Assembly (NCBI RefSeq): GCF_009905375.1
Contig: NC_133655.1
Coordinates: 165,872,967-165,936,966 of the forward strand
Direction of reading: 5' to 3'
Origin: Apium graveolens
Lineage: Eukaryota > Streptophyta > Magnoliopsida > Apiales > Apiaceae
Length of the DNA stretch: 64,000 nucleotides
The notes under the pieces are model-generated. The model did no database searches. It saw only the letters and a program-made list of their open reading frames with translations, and was not told the origin of the DNA. Positions 1 through 12,898 of this stretch are shown piece after piece (the first letter of the stretch is position 1; each line of letters begins with the position of its first letter). Position numbers and translations under genes: made by a program.

Positions 1-64
1 ACAAAACTCACATAATAATTATTTATTGATAAAAATAATTACATAATATTTCCCAGGCGTTACA

Positions 65-3000
65 GTCTCTGTCTTAAATTGGATACTTGGATTTGCGAGT
101 TTCCCAGTACTTCTCAACAACTTCTATTCAATCGCCATTTGACATGAGTATACATTCAGGTCCTTCCTGGAACGTCATCACAGATGATAACATCTCTTTG
201 TTTTGTCTTACACCTTCAGTTCTTGCAAATATTCTTTTTAATAGCATGTACCAATAACTTTCGGTTCCTCTTATTTATCGAAAAGGGCGTATTCATCTTG
301 ATAAAACCTCACACATGTCTGCAGCAACATCCCGCTAATTCTACTAAACATTCAACTTCTGCTAATGCCATTACTTCCTCCAAATTGCTAATCTCTTTTG
401 ATTTTGGATTTGAAAATCATGTTAGAGCTTGACTCAATCTAATTGGAATCGATCTCCATTTAGCTAACCATTAGTTGGTAAAGTTGATCAATTAACTCTT
501 TTAACTGATCATTTAAACCGAGTGCTGACTAGCTAACAATAATCAAAGACCAATTATATAAAGTCGGTTTGGTCATAACAACTTTTCCCAAGCCCCGAGA
601 TCGCAATCAATTGGAGTACAACTGGGAATGAGAATATACTTCTTTATCCTTAAATGTAGGGTAATTTTTGAAAATTTGGGCAGCACTTCCCCTATATCAT
701 CGACTACCAGTCGGACTCAAGCCGACATCATCAATCAACCAAATCATCCACAATCGTATCCACCCACTTCCATCAACCAAAATCATCAATTCGCCACAAT
801 TCACATTATATCATTTTGATCAGCATCTAACTGGCATAGCATATATCTTTTTAATTGGAATTGGGTCTTACACCAACAATGATTAACATAACCACACATT
901 TCTCAGTTCTTTCAGAATATTATGAATTGTAATTAATGAACTTAAAATTTGATTTCGTGATTTTTTTAATTTATTTCTGACCATTATTAATCAGTTTATC
1001 TTTTAATAACCGCACATGGTCTTCATTATTATCATCGCAATCTGGTGGAAACTTAATCGTTATATCATTATTTCTTAAAAGGTTTCACAGTCGAGTCACC
1101 ATTGCTTCATCTCCACCTATGGTTCCGCATCAAACTTTCGTCACTGGTCCAGTTATGGGCATCCAATTCACCATAACTTATTTACTCAAATTGAAGAACC
1201 TCACAGTTCCTTGAAGAACACATTCGAAATTTGATTGCAATTAAAATTCCTTCTATCTTGAATCTTCACAACAAATATCTTCTCGCGACGAAGGGATGCT
1301 TCACATATTAATTTCCTATCTGAATTATTGTTCAAAATTTTCTGGATCTTTGATTATCGTCCGGATACTCGTTTGCTTTATCTGACACACACAACTTTAC
1401 TCCCTTATTTTGTAATTAATTTATTTGTTACGGTTCACTAACCATTCATTTCACGTCGAAGTCCTCTAATTTGAAGTGCATCGCGTTAACGTAATCTACC
1501 ATACTGATGAGATCCTTGTAACACGAACAACCATCTGATTTGATATCTTTGTCACGACCGCGTTGTCGGTGTATCCATTCTTCCTTGCTTGCAAATGTCC
1601 ACCATTTATCGGCTTGCAATCATATCCTCCTTCGACACGTAATTCTACCTGTCACACGGAACTATTCCATTTCTTGTATAATCGTCAAAGAACAGACTCT
1701 ACGCAGGAGGAGAGTTTGTGAATATGATTTTGATTGAAAAACTGAATAAGAAATAACAATGCAACAAATGATTGGGAGAATTTGTAAGTCAGTAAACTGA
1801 AGGAAGAAAAACGAGTGAAGAATGAGACAACCAAATTCGTACTCAAGATGGCCAGTCTTTTGCACTATATGGCATACAACACATGATTAGGTGGCGTCCC
1901 ACCCGACTCTTCATCATTTTGACAAAGCGTCAAACCACAACACTGTTTGTCTCAATTAGGAATCAATAATTTGAGAAGAGAAACAATTTAGAAGAAATAC
2001 AATAAATTTTCTTTCATTTTCATCTCCTATGATTTATCAACAGAAGAGCTCATACGTACTCAAGAATCAAGAAGAACATATGCTATCATATTAGAAGAAA
2101 GAATGTCAGTGTTGATCACCTTCCACGCTTCACTTACGTATGCCTTCAGGAACCATTCGAATGAGAGATTCACAGTTTAAGTCACATCATTGCTTCGGAA
2201 TGATGTTTGAAAATGCCTTCACCTCAAATATTTTAATGATTCGACCATACGCGCGTGCTTACGAAATTTATAATTATTACTCCCGACTTTATCTATGCTG
2301 CGTAGAATAATAATCGATCCCGCCACGTCTCAACTTCGTCGATAGGAACATTATTATTCTCCAATCATCTAGAAGATTCTTTCATTTCCTTCAATCACCC
2401 TCTGACCGCTCGAATCACGAATCTCGTTAAATTTTTAACAATTTCATGAATTGGGTAAATAATGTTTTAACTTGTTGATTTAATCATTAATATTATTAAA
2501 CAAAATTTATGTTCATCTTTCACGAAAAACTTTAAACCTTCTTCTTACTAGTGGTTTTACTTGGTCCTCCAAATTAACAATACTGAGTCCAAATTCATTC
2601 TTCTTTTTGGATCACTTTCTGTTTATAATAACAAGAACTTAGGTAGTAATTCGACAACCAAATTGTAGAACTCATTTTATGTAAAAATCTTTTGAAAGTT
2701 TATTAAGAAAATCCTTTTCGAAAACTTATTTTAAAATTTTGAAAATCAAATATTTGGTCGCTATTACTATATAACTTACTTGTTATTCTTATAATCCGTT
2801 AATGGAATATCCAATTAAAAGAATGCACATATAAGGGTCTCTCCATCTTGATACATCTTCTATTTCTCCTTGGATTCTGCTCGCACTTTTTATTCGACAA
2901 AACTTCATTCACCGTTATATATCATTTTATTCGCAATTCTACCACCACGCTGACATCTGGTACTATCCTTGACATTCTTGTCATCGTCCTTGACATTATG

Positions 3001-3387
3001 CTTACAACTACGCTTGCGATTCGACGTGGAGCTCGTCCTATTACCTAATTCTAAGTTAAATCATACTAATACGCGCCTAGCTTCCCTTACACAAAGTTCT
3101 CATAAAAATCAATCACATTTTATTTAAAACCACATGAAAAGTAGGGTATCACGCCCAGTCTCCATCGATCCATCGATTCCTCATTATTGTAGGATCAATA
3201 TACCTATAACGTTGCGATATTTGCCTTACACTTCCCTCAACAATCCTGGTTTACCAATTCCATATCAGTCCTGGTAACCCTAATTCGCACTCAACTCACT
3301 TAACATGAGCATGCCTAGCTCTTTCCTATCTTATATGGCCTATCACTCCTATCTTACCCTCACCTATTCTTATTTCAGTGACCAATA
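65..3387 (-). other. Interior of the LARD-like element, no intact gene
   Basis: No ORF above 89 codons and no gag or pol motif is recognisable on either strand. Beside the incoming 3' LTR the minus strand has a purine-rich stretch (AAGACAGAGAC, 65-75) that can serve as polypurine tract. Some short minus-strand stretches look vaguely protein-like but contain stops. The region is best described as non-coding or fully decayed. Confidence 0.55.
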
Positions 3388-3409
3388 ACCTGTAGCTCTA
3401 ATGCCAACT
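3388..3409 (-). promoter_or_regulatory. Primer-binding site of the LARD-like element (degenerate)
   Basis: Next to the LTR end the minus strand reads TTGGCATTAGAGCT, close to the TGGTATCAGAGC complement of plant initiator Met-tRNA. Two mismatches fit an old copy. Confidence 0.6.
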
Positions 3410-6400
3410 TGTAACAACCCAAATCTGGGGCAAGATTTGGTGTCACTAAAAAATCCTTACAAAAAATAAAAGAATATTCAATTAACCCCTTAAATTCGGA
3501 TCGTTTACAGGTTATGGTATGAAACAAGAATCTAACTTTCTACAATTCACATCAACTACAATACAAGTGCAAATACCTTTATGTTAATGTCCTTGGCATA
3601 TTTTCCTAACATCTTCATTCTCTCGTAGCGGAGATTTCTTTAACTTCTGCAGTCTAACAAAACTTATTCACTTTTATCCTTATCTGTTTCTGAAAGAAAT
3701 AAGAATTTACAAAGCAAGAGTGAGCTAAAAATGCCCAACAAGTATATAATTTGAGTTTCAAACATTAATATCAAAGAAAAAATTCCGGACAAAATCTTTA
3801 AACAATTTTAAATGATTCTACTGATTTGAGTGAGTTGAGCGAATAAACATTGGTTGTCGCCAACCTTTGATTATAAATCCAAAAGTGACAAGTGATTCCC
3901 AGATTCATCTCCTGAATCAGGGTTTTGTCCGATTTTGGAATCATACCTTTCGAGAGAGAATGCCGTTAATGGCGATCAACAACAAATTAGACTGGACACT
4001 AGTTCGCATCTATATCCTGCTGATCAGTCAGGATACAGTGCAAGTCTATACCTACCTATATAGATCCAGTCGGGTCCCCAAGCACTACGGCCCATGTCTA
4101 GGCACCGGTCATGTCCTGGTCCTTAGGATTAAGTAAAACTTAATCTCACACAGCATCATTATCCAACCCATGGAGTATTTTGATGTCAAATCATTTTGAA
4201 TTCAAAACATCCCAATTCAGGGTTCGCAAATAACTCGAAATAATGGGTATTTGCTCAAGAGAGCAATCGAATTATAGGAACAATAATGAAAAGAACATGC
4301 ATAATAAGAGTAATTGCAGTGAAATATAAAACATTTAACTATTCTGAACTTAAAATAGAAACGAAGAAATAATTGCAGTATTTTAAAAGAAAGTTCAGGA
4401 ATACTTGCCTCAATAAGCTTTAATCGCTATTACTAGTTGACTTTGGTTCGATCTGGACGTTCGACTTTATCATCAAACTACTATTTCATTCTGGATACGA
4501 TCCCAACACTCAGGTCCTTCGATTGGAACTTCTTTGATCTCGACGTCTAATCACTAGATCGTTCCTAGTCCGATGTCGATACTCTGGTTTTCCGTCTAGG
4601 ACCTACAGGGTTAAAATACCCTAATTCAGATAATCATTTCGCTTAACATAACACCACTATCCTATTCTACCCATACAATTTCATAACCCAATTCGTATTT
4701 ATATGTATTATTGAAATACACATAGCAATTATGGTCCACATCTTTGAAACTCTGTTCGGTGTTTGTTTTCGGAAAGTACGTATATTCGTTGTTTGAAAAT
4801 AATAGGGTAATTGATTATAAAATATTTTTGTCACAACACACAACTAGGTTCGTATGATATAATTATTTAATTTCGTTCGACGTCTCTGATAATTAGGTTA
4901 CGTTCCTATATTTTCGGAATTAATTCCCCGAAAATCGGGCAACGTCTCCTTTGTTTATCGGCCTACCCGTCGAGCAATTCGACGTCAATCACAACAACAA
5001 ATACAATATAATTCACAATCCACTTCATCAATCCCGTCCACCAATACAAATTTACTTTATTAATTATTATTATTCATTTTCGTTCCGAAATTTATTTTAC
5101 AACTAATTTTATTTCATTTATAAACGTAGGACTCAGATAAAAATCATCATCGTCCACCGTCAGCTCGTCGAGGCTCATCGCCGACGGCGGTAAAATTCGC
5201 GGGTTCCCATTTATAACGGATGTCCGACACGAATTTCACCGATCTATCAAACAATCCCCGCATAAAAATATATTTTATTTTCACGAACCAATCAATTAAA
5301 TAATTTTTTTTCTGCAGAAATTAAGTATAATAAAATAATTAAAAAAAATCCAAATCAAACACGCGCATACAACAGGCAGCAATCGGAAAACACCCCGCCA
5401 CCAACACGCGCAACCACGCGCGGGCGGCCGGAAAAACACAGAACCAACAACAATTAATTGGAGCAAAAGCACAAGCTCACACGGAAGACTAACAACACAT
5501 ACACATGCATCGATGACTGCACAGACGCACATATATAGACTGAGATACACACGCAAAGCACGAACACGCGCCACCACCGTCACCTACACCACCGTCACCT
5601 AGCCGGAGAGCCGGCGGCAACGGTGCGGCCTGAATAGAAAATAAAGGCAACCACTCACCATAACAGAGCTTTCAGGTGGAGGAGAAGAGAGAGAGACTCG
5701 AGAGATTCGGCCGATAGAGAGAGAGAAAGAAATCGAAGAGAGATTGAGCAGAGGCGGCAGCAAAGGAGAAAGGGGGGTGGGGGTTTTGTTAAATCATTTT
5801 TTTCTTTCTTTATTTTATTTCCGTTTTTATCCGGTCTCGCTCCTGAATGGCGAATGTATTATTACGTATCGCGTGCAAAAACAATTCATTGAAAATATAT
5901 ACAATAATTCAAAATAATTCTAAATATTTCTTAAAATATCCAAATATTGAAAATTAATAAAAATAACATTTTTAAGACATTTTCAAATCGCAGATCAGAC
6001 CCGCATTTAACAATTTAACGAATAAATGTGTAGGTGAATAAAAGCTAGAAAGTTTCCGAAATAATTTTGAAATTCTTTAAATATGCCAAACTTAATAAAA
6101 TAAAATTTTCATGATCTTTGAAGCATTCTGTAATTAAATACTGATTTTATAATTTAATGAAGTCAGAAAATCATTTAAAATTAAATAATTAATAAAATAT
6201 TGATTTCTAAATTTGATAAACCCCTAAAAATAATAAATAAAATTATAGAACAACAAAAATAATTTTAGAAATAATTTTAGCAATTATAATAATAAATATT
6301 CAATAAAATCACTTTAAAAATGAATTAAGTTCATACAGCTCGATAATTAATTACAAAATTAATCTCCGCATCCAACAAATCACAAACAATTAATAATACA

Positions 6401-7080
6401 GCAACACATAGCTGACAGAAAAATCACATATTTTATTTGTTTAATAATTCGATAATTATATTTACATATCGAATTTGAAAATAGGTTACTTAGCAGCTAA
6501 GTAACTAAAAAGATGATACAATTTAATACCATACTTGGATAATTATCAAAATAGAACTTCCTATAAAATACTTTACACGGAAACGAGGTAGTAATATCTC
6601 GCCTTCTGAGAATACAAATTTTTATCGATCTATAAAATGATTAACGTATCGAAAATTTCACACGGGACTCGTACAGGTCAAACCGTACCCCGGATCGAAA
6701 AAGTCAAAACACAAAAAGTGTTTAGAATTATCAGATTAGGTTAGGAAGGAGTTTTCGGAAGAGTTTCGGGTAGTAAAAATGCAAAAATGGTTGAAGTGGG
6801 ACGATTTCTGATTCTAAAAAGTAATTTTATAATTACGTAAAAATAAGCATTATCAATTCTATAAATCCTTATAAAATCATATAATGATCCAAAAATTACC
6901 AGAAAAATACCAAAATTACCTATATTTGGAAAATTAAAAATTATAATATCTAATTTTTATCAGAAATAAACATCTAAACATTATTATCCATCATCAAATA
7001 ATTCACCAAGATTCACATAAAAATCACATAATAATAATTTATTGATAAAAATAATTACATAATATTTCCCAGACGTTACA
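3410..7080 (-). repeat. 5' LTR of the LARD-like element, 3671 bp
   Basis: The segment begins TGTAACAACCC at 3410 and ends GTTACA at 7080, giving the TG...CA inverted ends of an LTR. Its outer end recurs at 1-64. It contains a purine-rich GA tract at about 5677-5750 and a GC-rich patch at about 5385-5640, both unlike the AT-rich remainder. The small ORFs in it (for example 5296-5583 minus) show no known domain. Confidence 0.75.
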
Positions 7081-7591
7081 GTATATGTGTACTATCTAGT
7101 TTTGACTTGTAGCAGCAGTAGCTATGACAGATCTGATGTAGACCATTTTTGTATCAAGCATTTACACCTGAGGCTGGTGTCCGTTTTATAAAATAAATCT
7201 TTATTTTGTATCAAGCACTAACAACTAGAGCTCGTGTCATATATATATAAACTGAACTTTTCCAACTTTTTCTTTTATTTTAAAATTTCAGTCTTTTAAG
7301 CGTTTATATTTACTTTCCTGTTTCATAGTTTTCCATATCTCAAATGTTGTTTGTATTTAAAATAGTGTGGTATCATTTATTGTTCTAAATTTTTCAATTA
7401 TTTCCAATTAATTTATTTAAAGTCTAAACTGTTTTAATTTCCCGTTTTAGATATTTGGTAAATAGTTTTCTTTCCAATATCAACTGTTTAAATTTCCTGT
7501 TTTAATACCATACAAATTGTTTCCTTATCTAGTATCACCTGTTTAAATAATTATTATTATTAAAAGAACCATTTGTTTTATTACCGGAAAC
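7081..7591 (+). other. Leader region of gypsy-1 upstream of gag
   Basis: AT-rich stretch between the LARD-like LTR and the gag start. No primer site is visible, so the 5' LTR and primer site presumably lie beyond the LARD insertion. The phrase TTTTGTATCAAGCA occurs twice (about 7147 and 7195), a small local duplication. No gene is seen. Confidence 0.5.
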
Positions 7592-8730
7592 ATGGCACCA
7601 AAAAGGAAAACCAGAAATGAATCATCCAATGCCAATACCGAAGGTGAAAATAGAAATAACCACCACATGGACCAAATATTTCACCTGATGCAACAGCAGA
7701 TGGTGATGATGCAGCAGCAGATGCAGCAGCAGCAACAGCAGTTCCAGCAACAGATGTTACAGCAGCTACTTCGTCCAGAACCACAAGCACCACCAGCTGC
7801 ACCTGTTGTTACTTTCAAAAAAATTCAGTCGGTAAAACCTCCAAAATTTGAAGGTTCAACAGATCCTACTAAGGCAAGGGCTTGGTTAAAGGAGATGGAG
7901 AAAGCATTTGCGTTGGAAGACTGATTTTTCTATTTACTTCTTAAAAGGAGAAGCAAATTACTGGTGGGAGTCCAAGAGAGCATTGGAAGGAGATGGTGTA
8001 GTAAATTGGTATAGATTTACTGAACTTTTTCTGGAAAAATATTTTCCCCGGTACATGAAGAATCAAATGGAAATTAAATTCCTGGAGTTGAAGCAAAGAA
8101 AGTTGTCGGTCACTGAGTATGAAGCCAAATTTACTGAATTGGCTAGGTTTTTTCCCGAGAAGGTAGATACTGATGAAAAGCGGGCTAAGAGATTCCAACA
8201 AGGATTGAAGTCGTTGATCCATAGCAGAGTGGCAGTATTTGAGCTGATGACGTATATAACCATAGTTCAGAAGGCCATTATAATTGAAGAAGAAAGTGAA
8301 GCGTCCCAAAACGAAAAAGGACTAGGGAATTTTCAGAACCGTTCCAACAGGAGACCGGGATTTCAAGCCCGGACAAATACAAACTTCAAAAGGACAGGAC
8401 CAGGCAACAAGATAATAGGTAATCATTTCCAAGCTCCGAATCAACAGGGAATGATCCGACCACCAATACCTGATTGCTGAACATATGGAAAGAAACAGAC
8501 AGAAATCTGTAATAAGCCAAACATCACGTATTTCAAGTGCAAGCAGAAGGGAAACTACTCTGGAGAATGTCCAACAGGGAAAAGAGAAGTCACTTGTTTC
8601 CAGTGCAGAAGAAAGGGGCATATCGCTAAAGATTGTAAAGGAATCGCAATGGCATCCAGTATTCCGGAGGTTTTGGCATTACCTTTGCCACCACAGCATA
8701 ATCAGCCAAGGGCAAAGATTTTAACATGTC
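7592..8730 (+). pseudogene. Gypsy-1 gag, broken
   Basis: Gag forms the virus-like particle and binds genomic RNA. The start at 7592 opens with a basic segment, then a Gln/Met-rich tract (about residues 35-65) and the beginning of a retrotransposon gag domain. A frameshift near 7921 moves the domain to the ORF at 7908-8480, which has the conserved [28 protein letters not shown] and FQQGLK motifs. A stop follows at 8478. Remnants of two CCHC zinc knuckles (CxxCxxxxxxxxC-like and CFQCRRKGHIAKDC) lie at about 8525-8640 in shifted frames. It cannot give a full Gag. Confidence 0.85.
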
Positions 8731-11700
8731 AATGAAAGAACCTGTGCAGAATCCCAATGTGGTTACAGGTACGCTTCCTGTAAACTGTATAGATGCGCAA
8801 GTATTGATTGATTCTGGAGCTACAAGATTTTTTATTTCTGAAAAATTTATTCATAAGTTATATTGTGAAATTTAACGATTAGACGAAGCATTAATTATAA
8901 AATTAGCAAATGATGATCAAATTGCGGTAGACCGAGTGTGTTCAGGGTGCAATATTGAGATAGCAGGACATCACTTCTCAGTTAACTTGATACCTTTCAA
9001 GTTAGGAGAATTTGATGTTATTCTAGGAATGGATTGGTTAGCTGGAAATAATTCTCACATCGATTGCGCAAAAAGAAAGTGAATATACAAGATGGAGAAA
9101 ATGCAACGGTAACATTTCGAGGCGAGAAACAGAAGCAAATTTTTTTAACAATGAATCAAACAAAACGATTGTTATGCCAAGGATGTAAAGCTTATCTAGC
9201 CTATGTGTTGGATACGGAGTAAGAAAGTCCAAAGATCGAAAACATTCCCGTGGTGTGTGAATTTCCCGAGGTCTTTCCAGAAGAACTTCCAGGACTAGTT
9301 CTGGATCGAGAGATCGAGTTTACTATCAATTTGGCACCAGGTACTTAACCAGTTTCAAAAGCTTCGTATAGAATGATACATGTCGATATGAAAGAGCTAG
9401 CCACGTAATTGCAAGATCTTTTTGATAAAGGAATCATAAGACCTAGTGTATCCCCATGCGGTGCACCGGTATTGATTGTGAAAAAGAAAGACAACAGTAT
9501 GTGACTATGTATCGATTATCATGAGCTAAATAAATTAACTATGAAAAATAAATACCTTTTGCCACGGATCGATGATTTATTTGATCAACTGAAAGAAGCG
9601 GCATGGTTTTCGAAAATTAATTTAAGATCGGGATATCACCAATTGAAGATCAAGACAGAAGATATTCCTAAAACTGCTTTTCAAACGAGATACGGATATT
9701 ACGAATTTCTTGTGATGGCATTTGGACTAACCAATGCACCAGCGACATTCATGGATTTGATGAACAAGGTCTTTAAAAAGTACTTAAATAAATTTATCAT
9801 TGTATTTATTGATGACATCCTGATTACTCAAAGACTGAAGAAGAGCATGCAGAGCACAAGAGAATCACTTTGGAAACTTTAAGAAGGGAACAACTTTATG
9901 CAAAATTTTCGAAATGCGAATTCTTGCTAAAGGAAGTGCAATTTCTAGGTCACATAATCAGTGTTGAGGGAATTCAAGTCGACCCATCAACGATAGAAGC
10001 TGTTTTAAATTGGGAAACACCAAAGACCCCGGTAGAGGTTAAAAGTTTCTTGGGATTAGCTGTTTACTATAGGAGATTTGTCAAAGACTTTGCAAAAATA
10101 GCTACGCCAATGACCAAGCTGAGAAGGAAGAATGAAAAGTTTGAATGGAATGAAAAATGTGAAGAGAGTTTTCAAGAATTGAAGAATCGACTAGTAACCG
10201 CACATGTGCTTGTATTACCAGATGATCAAGGAGACTTCGTCGTTTATAGTGACGCTTCCTATCGAGGACTTGGATGTATTTTAATGCAGCACGGAAATGT
10301 AATCGCATATGCTTCTAGAAAACTGAAGCCTCATGAACAAAAATACCCAACACATTATTTGGAATTAGCAGCTATTGTGTTCGCGCTGAAACTCCGGAGA
10401 CATTATCTTTATGGTGAAAAATGTGAAATCTACATGGATCATAAAAGTTTGAAATATTTTTTCACACAGAAAGAACTCAACATGAGACAACGAAGCTGGC
10501 TAGAACTAATCAAAGACTAAGACATATTAATCAACTATCATCCTGGTAAAGTAAATGTTGTAGCAGATGCACCGAGTCGAAAGGAAAGATTAAATATATG
10601 AACCTCTTCATAAGAATTGATCAATGAATTCAATAAATTGGAAATTGAAGTTCGTATTCCAAAAAGCTCTACTGAAATGAACTACGCCGTGACATTTCAA
10701 CCAAAATTATTGGAACAGATCAAAAGATGTCAGGAGGAAATAATTGATCATGAAATTGATAATTTAACAGTGGAAGAAATTACAAGCCAAAAAGATGACA
10801 AGGGAATCTTACGAGTTGCTTCAAGAATCTGGATACCCAATATACCGGAACTAAAGGTAGAAATTTTACGAGACGCTCATAGTTCAAGATATTCAATTTA
10901 TTTTGGAAGCACGAATATGTACAAAGATTTGAAGGAGAACTTTTGGTGGCCAAAAATGAAGAAAGAAATAGCAGAATGGGTCAGTAAATGTTACACGTGC
11001 CAATGAGTCAAAGCAAAACATCAACATCCGAGCGGATTACTGCAACCACTGGATATTCCAGAATGGAAATGTGAGCACTTAGCTATGGATTTCGTAGTGG
11101 GACTTCCACGAACCAGAGCAAACCATGATACAATTTGGGTTATCATTGATAGACTAACAAAGTCAGCACATTTTCTCCCAATTAGAGAGATTTTCACTTG
11201 ACAAGTTAGTACATCTATATCTTAAGGAAATAGTGATGCGCCATGGAGTGCCTGTATCAATTGTATCTGATTGAGATCCACGTTTTAATTCTAGATTATG
11301 GGGACAAGTTCAGCAATGCCATGGTACCAAACTAAACATGAGCACCGCTTATCATCCATAAATGGCCAGGCAAAGCGAAAGGACGATTCAAATAATTGAA
11401 GATATGATACGTTTTTGTGCAATAGATTTTGAAGGAAGTTGGGACGAACATTTACCACTAGTGAAAATCTCTTACAACAACAACTATCATCCCAGCATTG
11501 GAATGCCACCTTATGAAGCCTTATATGGAAGAAAGTGTAGATCACCTACATATTAGGATGAAGTTGGAGAACGTAAAATTCTAGGTTCAGAACTGATCCA
11601 GCAGACCAAGGAAAAATTAGAGCTTATCCAAAAGCGACTTGAAGCAGCACATAATCGACAACGTAAATATGTAGATCCAACCAGGAAGGATGTGGACTAT

Positions 11701-11787
11701 CAAGAAGGAGAATATGTATTGTTGAAGATATCACCATGGAAAGGATTGACCAGGTTTGGCAACAAAGGCAAGTTAAAACCACGATAC
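8731..11787 (+). pseudogene. Gypsy-1 pol (protease, RT, RNase H, integrase), broken
   Basis: The protease motif DSGAT is intact (D codon 8810) and is followed by a LGMDWL motif near 9030. Reverse transcriptase lies at about 9400-9880 with the catalytic FIDD at 9805-9816. RNase H lies at about 10200-10520 with YSDAS and a stop at 10518. Integrase covers about 10617-11787: zinc-binding region ending CYTCQ, first Asp in MDFVVGLP, a stop inside the second catalytic motif (VSD, then TGA, near 11273), and QSERT carrying the Glu. At least ten stops or frameshifts occur. The ORF is cut at 11787 by the copia element and resumes at 19059. Confidence 0.88.
11783..11787 (+). repeat. Target-site duplication gatac, left copy
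   Basis: The five bases before the copia 5' LTR equal the five after its 3' LTR (19059-19063). This proves insertion into gypsy-1 pol. Confidence 0.92.
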
Positions 11788-12879
11788 TGTTAGTGTATAC
11801 TGAAAATATTTATTTGAAGTATATACATTTATTTCTGGCCAGTTTAATTGAGAATCATTTGAATGTTTACATGTTGTCTAATATTATATATTGTGAACAA
11901 TCTAGTATCAAATGGGATACAGAATATTGGATTGTTAAATACGGTTATATATAATAAGGTTCACAGCACTGGTGGTGTTGGACAATCCACTGGTATGGCT
12001 GTAGTATTATTTAGATTAGTTTATATTGACTAATAAATAATACTAGTATACTTTGTGTATATTGAACAAGATCAAATTTAGAATTGTTCCCTTAATACTG
12101 ATTAAGAAGGAGAACTAAGATTCTATGTTATTATTAATGCTTAGGTTCTTAATCCGGAAATAATAATTGACACGTGTATATTATTTACATGCTTTGATTT
12201 ATAAATGAAGTAATTCTTTTGAATTATATCATTATATTTTGGGTGATGGAATTATATACATGGTGGATATTATTTATTGAAGGAATCCATGTCCTGATAA
12301 TATTCGGGTTAATGATGTCCCCTTGAAAGCTCAAAAAGATTTAATTATGTGAAACCCTGCAGGTGGAATTTATTCTGGTATAATTAAATAAAGGTTGAGT
12401 GGATGATCAAGGATAAAAGATATTAATTAAATAAATTATCAGTAATTTATTTAATTAATGGACATGTGATATTTTAAACATGGGGAATTTAATAAGAAAA
12501 TAATATTGGAACCGAATTAATTAAATTGCGGTATTAGGAAAGGTAGTGCAAATATTAATTCTTTAGTGGATTGAATTAATATTTAATTACATTGGGCTAG
12601 GCTCAAGATGTAATTAGAAGGCCCAACCTAATTATCCATGGTCCCTATTGCAGCCTATATATATTCTTATTCTCTTCTTGCTTGGGAGGGTGTGAAAACA
12701 TATTGTAGCCACCAAGGAGCAAGAAGAGAGGATAACTTGAGAAGACGGAGGCTACACTTTGCTCAAGAGAATTTGGGAATACAATAGAAGAGCGTGGAAT
12801 CAACCATTAACAAGGTGATTTTCTTTTCGTAATCTTTATCGTAAAACGTAGTAACACCCCAAGTCCGTGGTTCCCAACA
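11788..12879 (+). repeat. Copia 5' LTR, 1092 bp
   Basis: Starts TGTTAGTGTATACTG and ends TTCCCAACA next to the primer site. A TATATATAT box is at 12656-12664, about 220 bp from the end, so transcription should start near 12690. The right 470 bp matches the 3' LTR closely. Confidence 0.9.
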
Positions 12880-12880
12880 A

Positions 12881-12898
12881 TTGGTATCAAGAGCCTGG
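12881..12898 (+). promoter_or_regulatory. Copia primer-binding site
   Basis: TTGGTATCAAGAGCCTGG follows the 5' LTR by one base. The TTGGTATCA core matches the 3' end complement of initiator Met-tRNA. Confidence 0.8.

Larger units (their letters stand above)
1..7080 (-). mobile_element. LARD-like non-autonomous LTR retrotransposon (partial)
   Basis: Bases 1-64 closely match 7008-7080, and both copies end in an inverted TGTAAC terminus (read on the minus strand). On the minus strand the order is 5' LTR (7080 to 3410), primer site just inside it, interior (3409 to 65), then the start of the 3' LTR, which runs out of the window. The LTR of about 3.7 kb and the interior of about 3.3 kb without a recognisable ORF fit the large retrotransposon derivative (LARD) class. 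The right flank is gypsy-1 sequence. The left flank and target duplication are not visible. It could instead be a badly decayed chromovirus. Confidence 0.7.

Noticed and set aside
65..200. Possible vestige of a chromovirus pol tail (WET..KSKYP) next to the LARD polypurine tract
   Set aside because: Only a few residues match and a frameshift must be assumed; too weak to call.
957..1260. Minus-strand frame in the LARD interior with protein-like stretches and three stops
   Set aside because: The stop density is not clearly below chance for AT-rich DNA and no family resemblance could be seen.
5296..5583. 95-codon minus-strand ORF in the LARD LTR
   Set aside because: Cys/Val-rich low-complexity translation of a repeat-like stretch; no domain and no second copy to compare.
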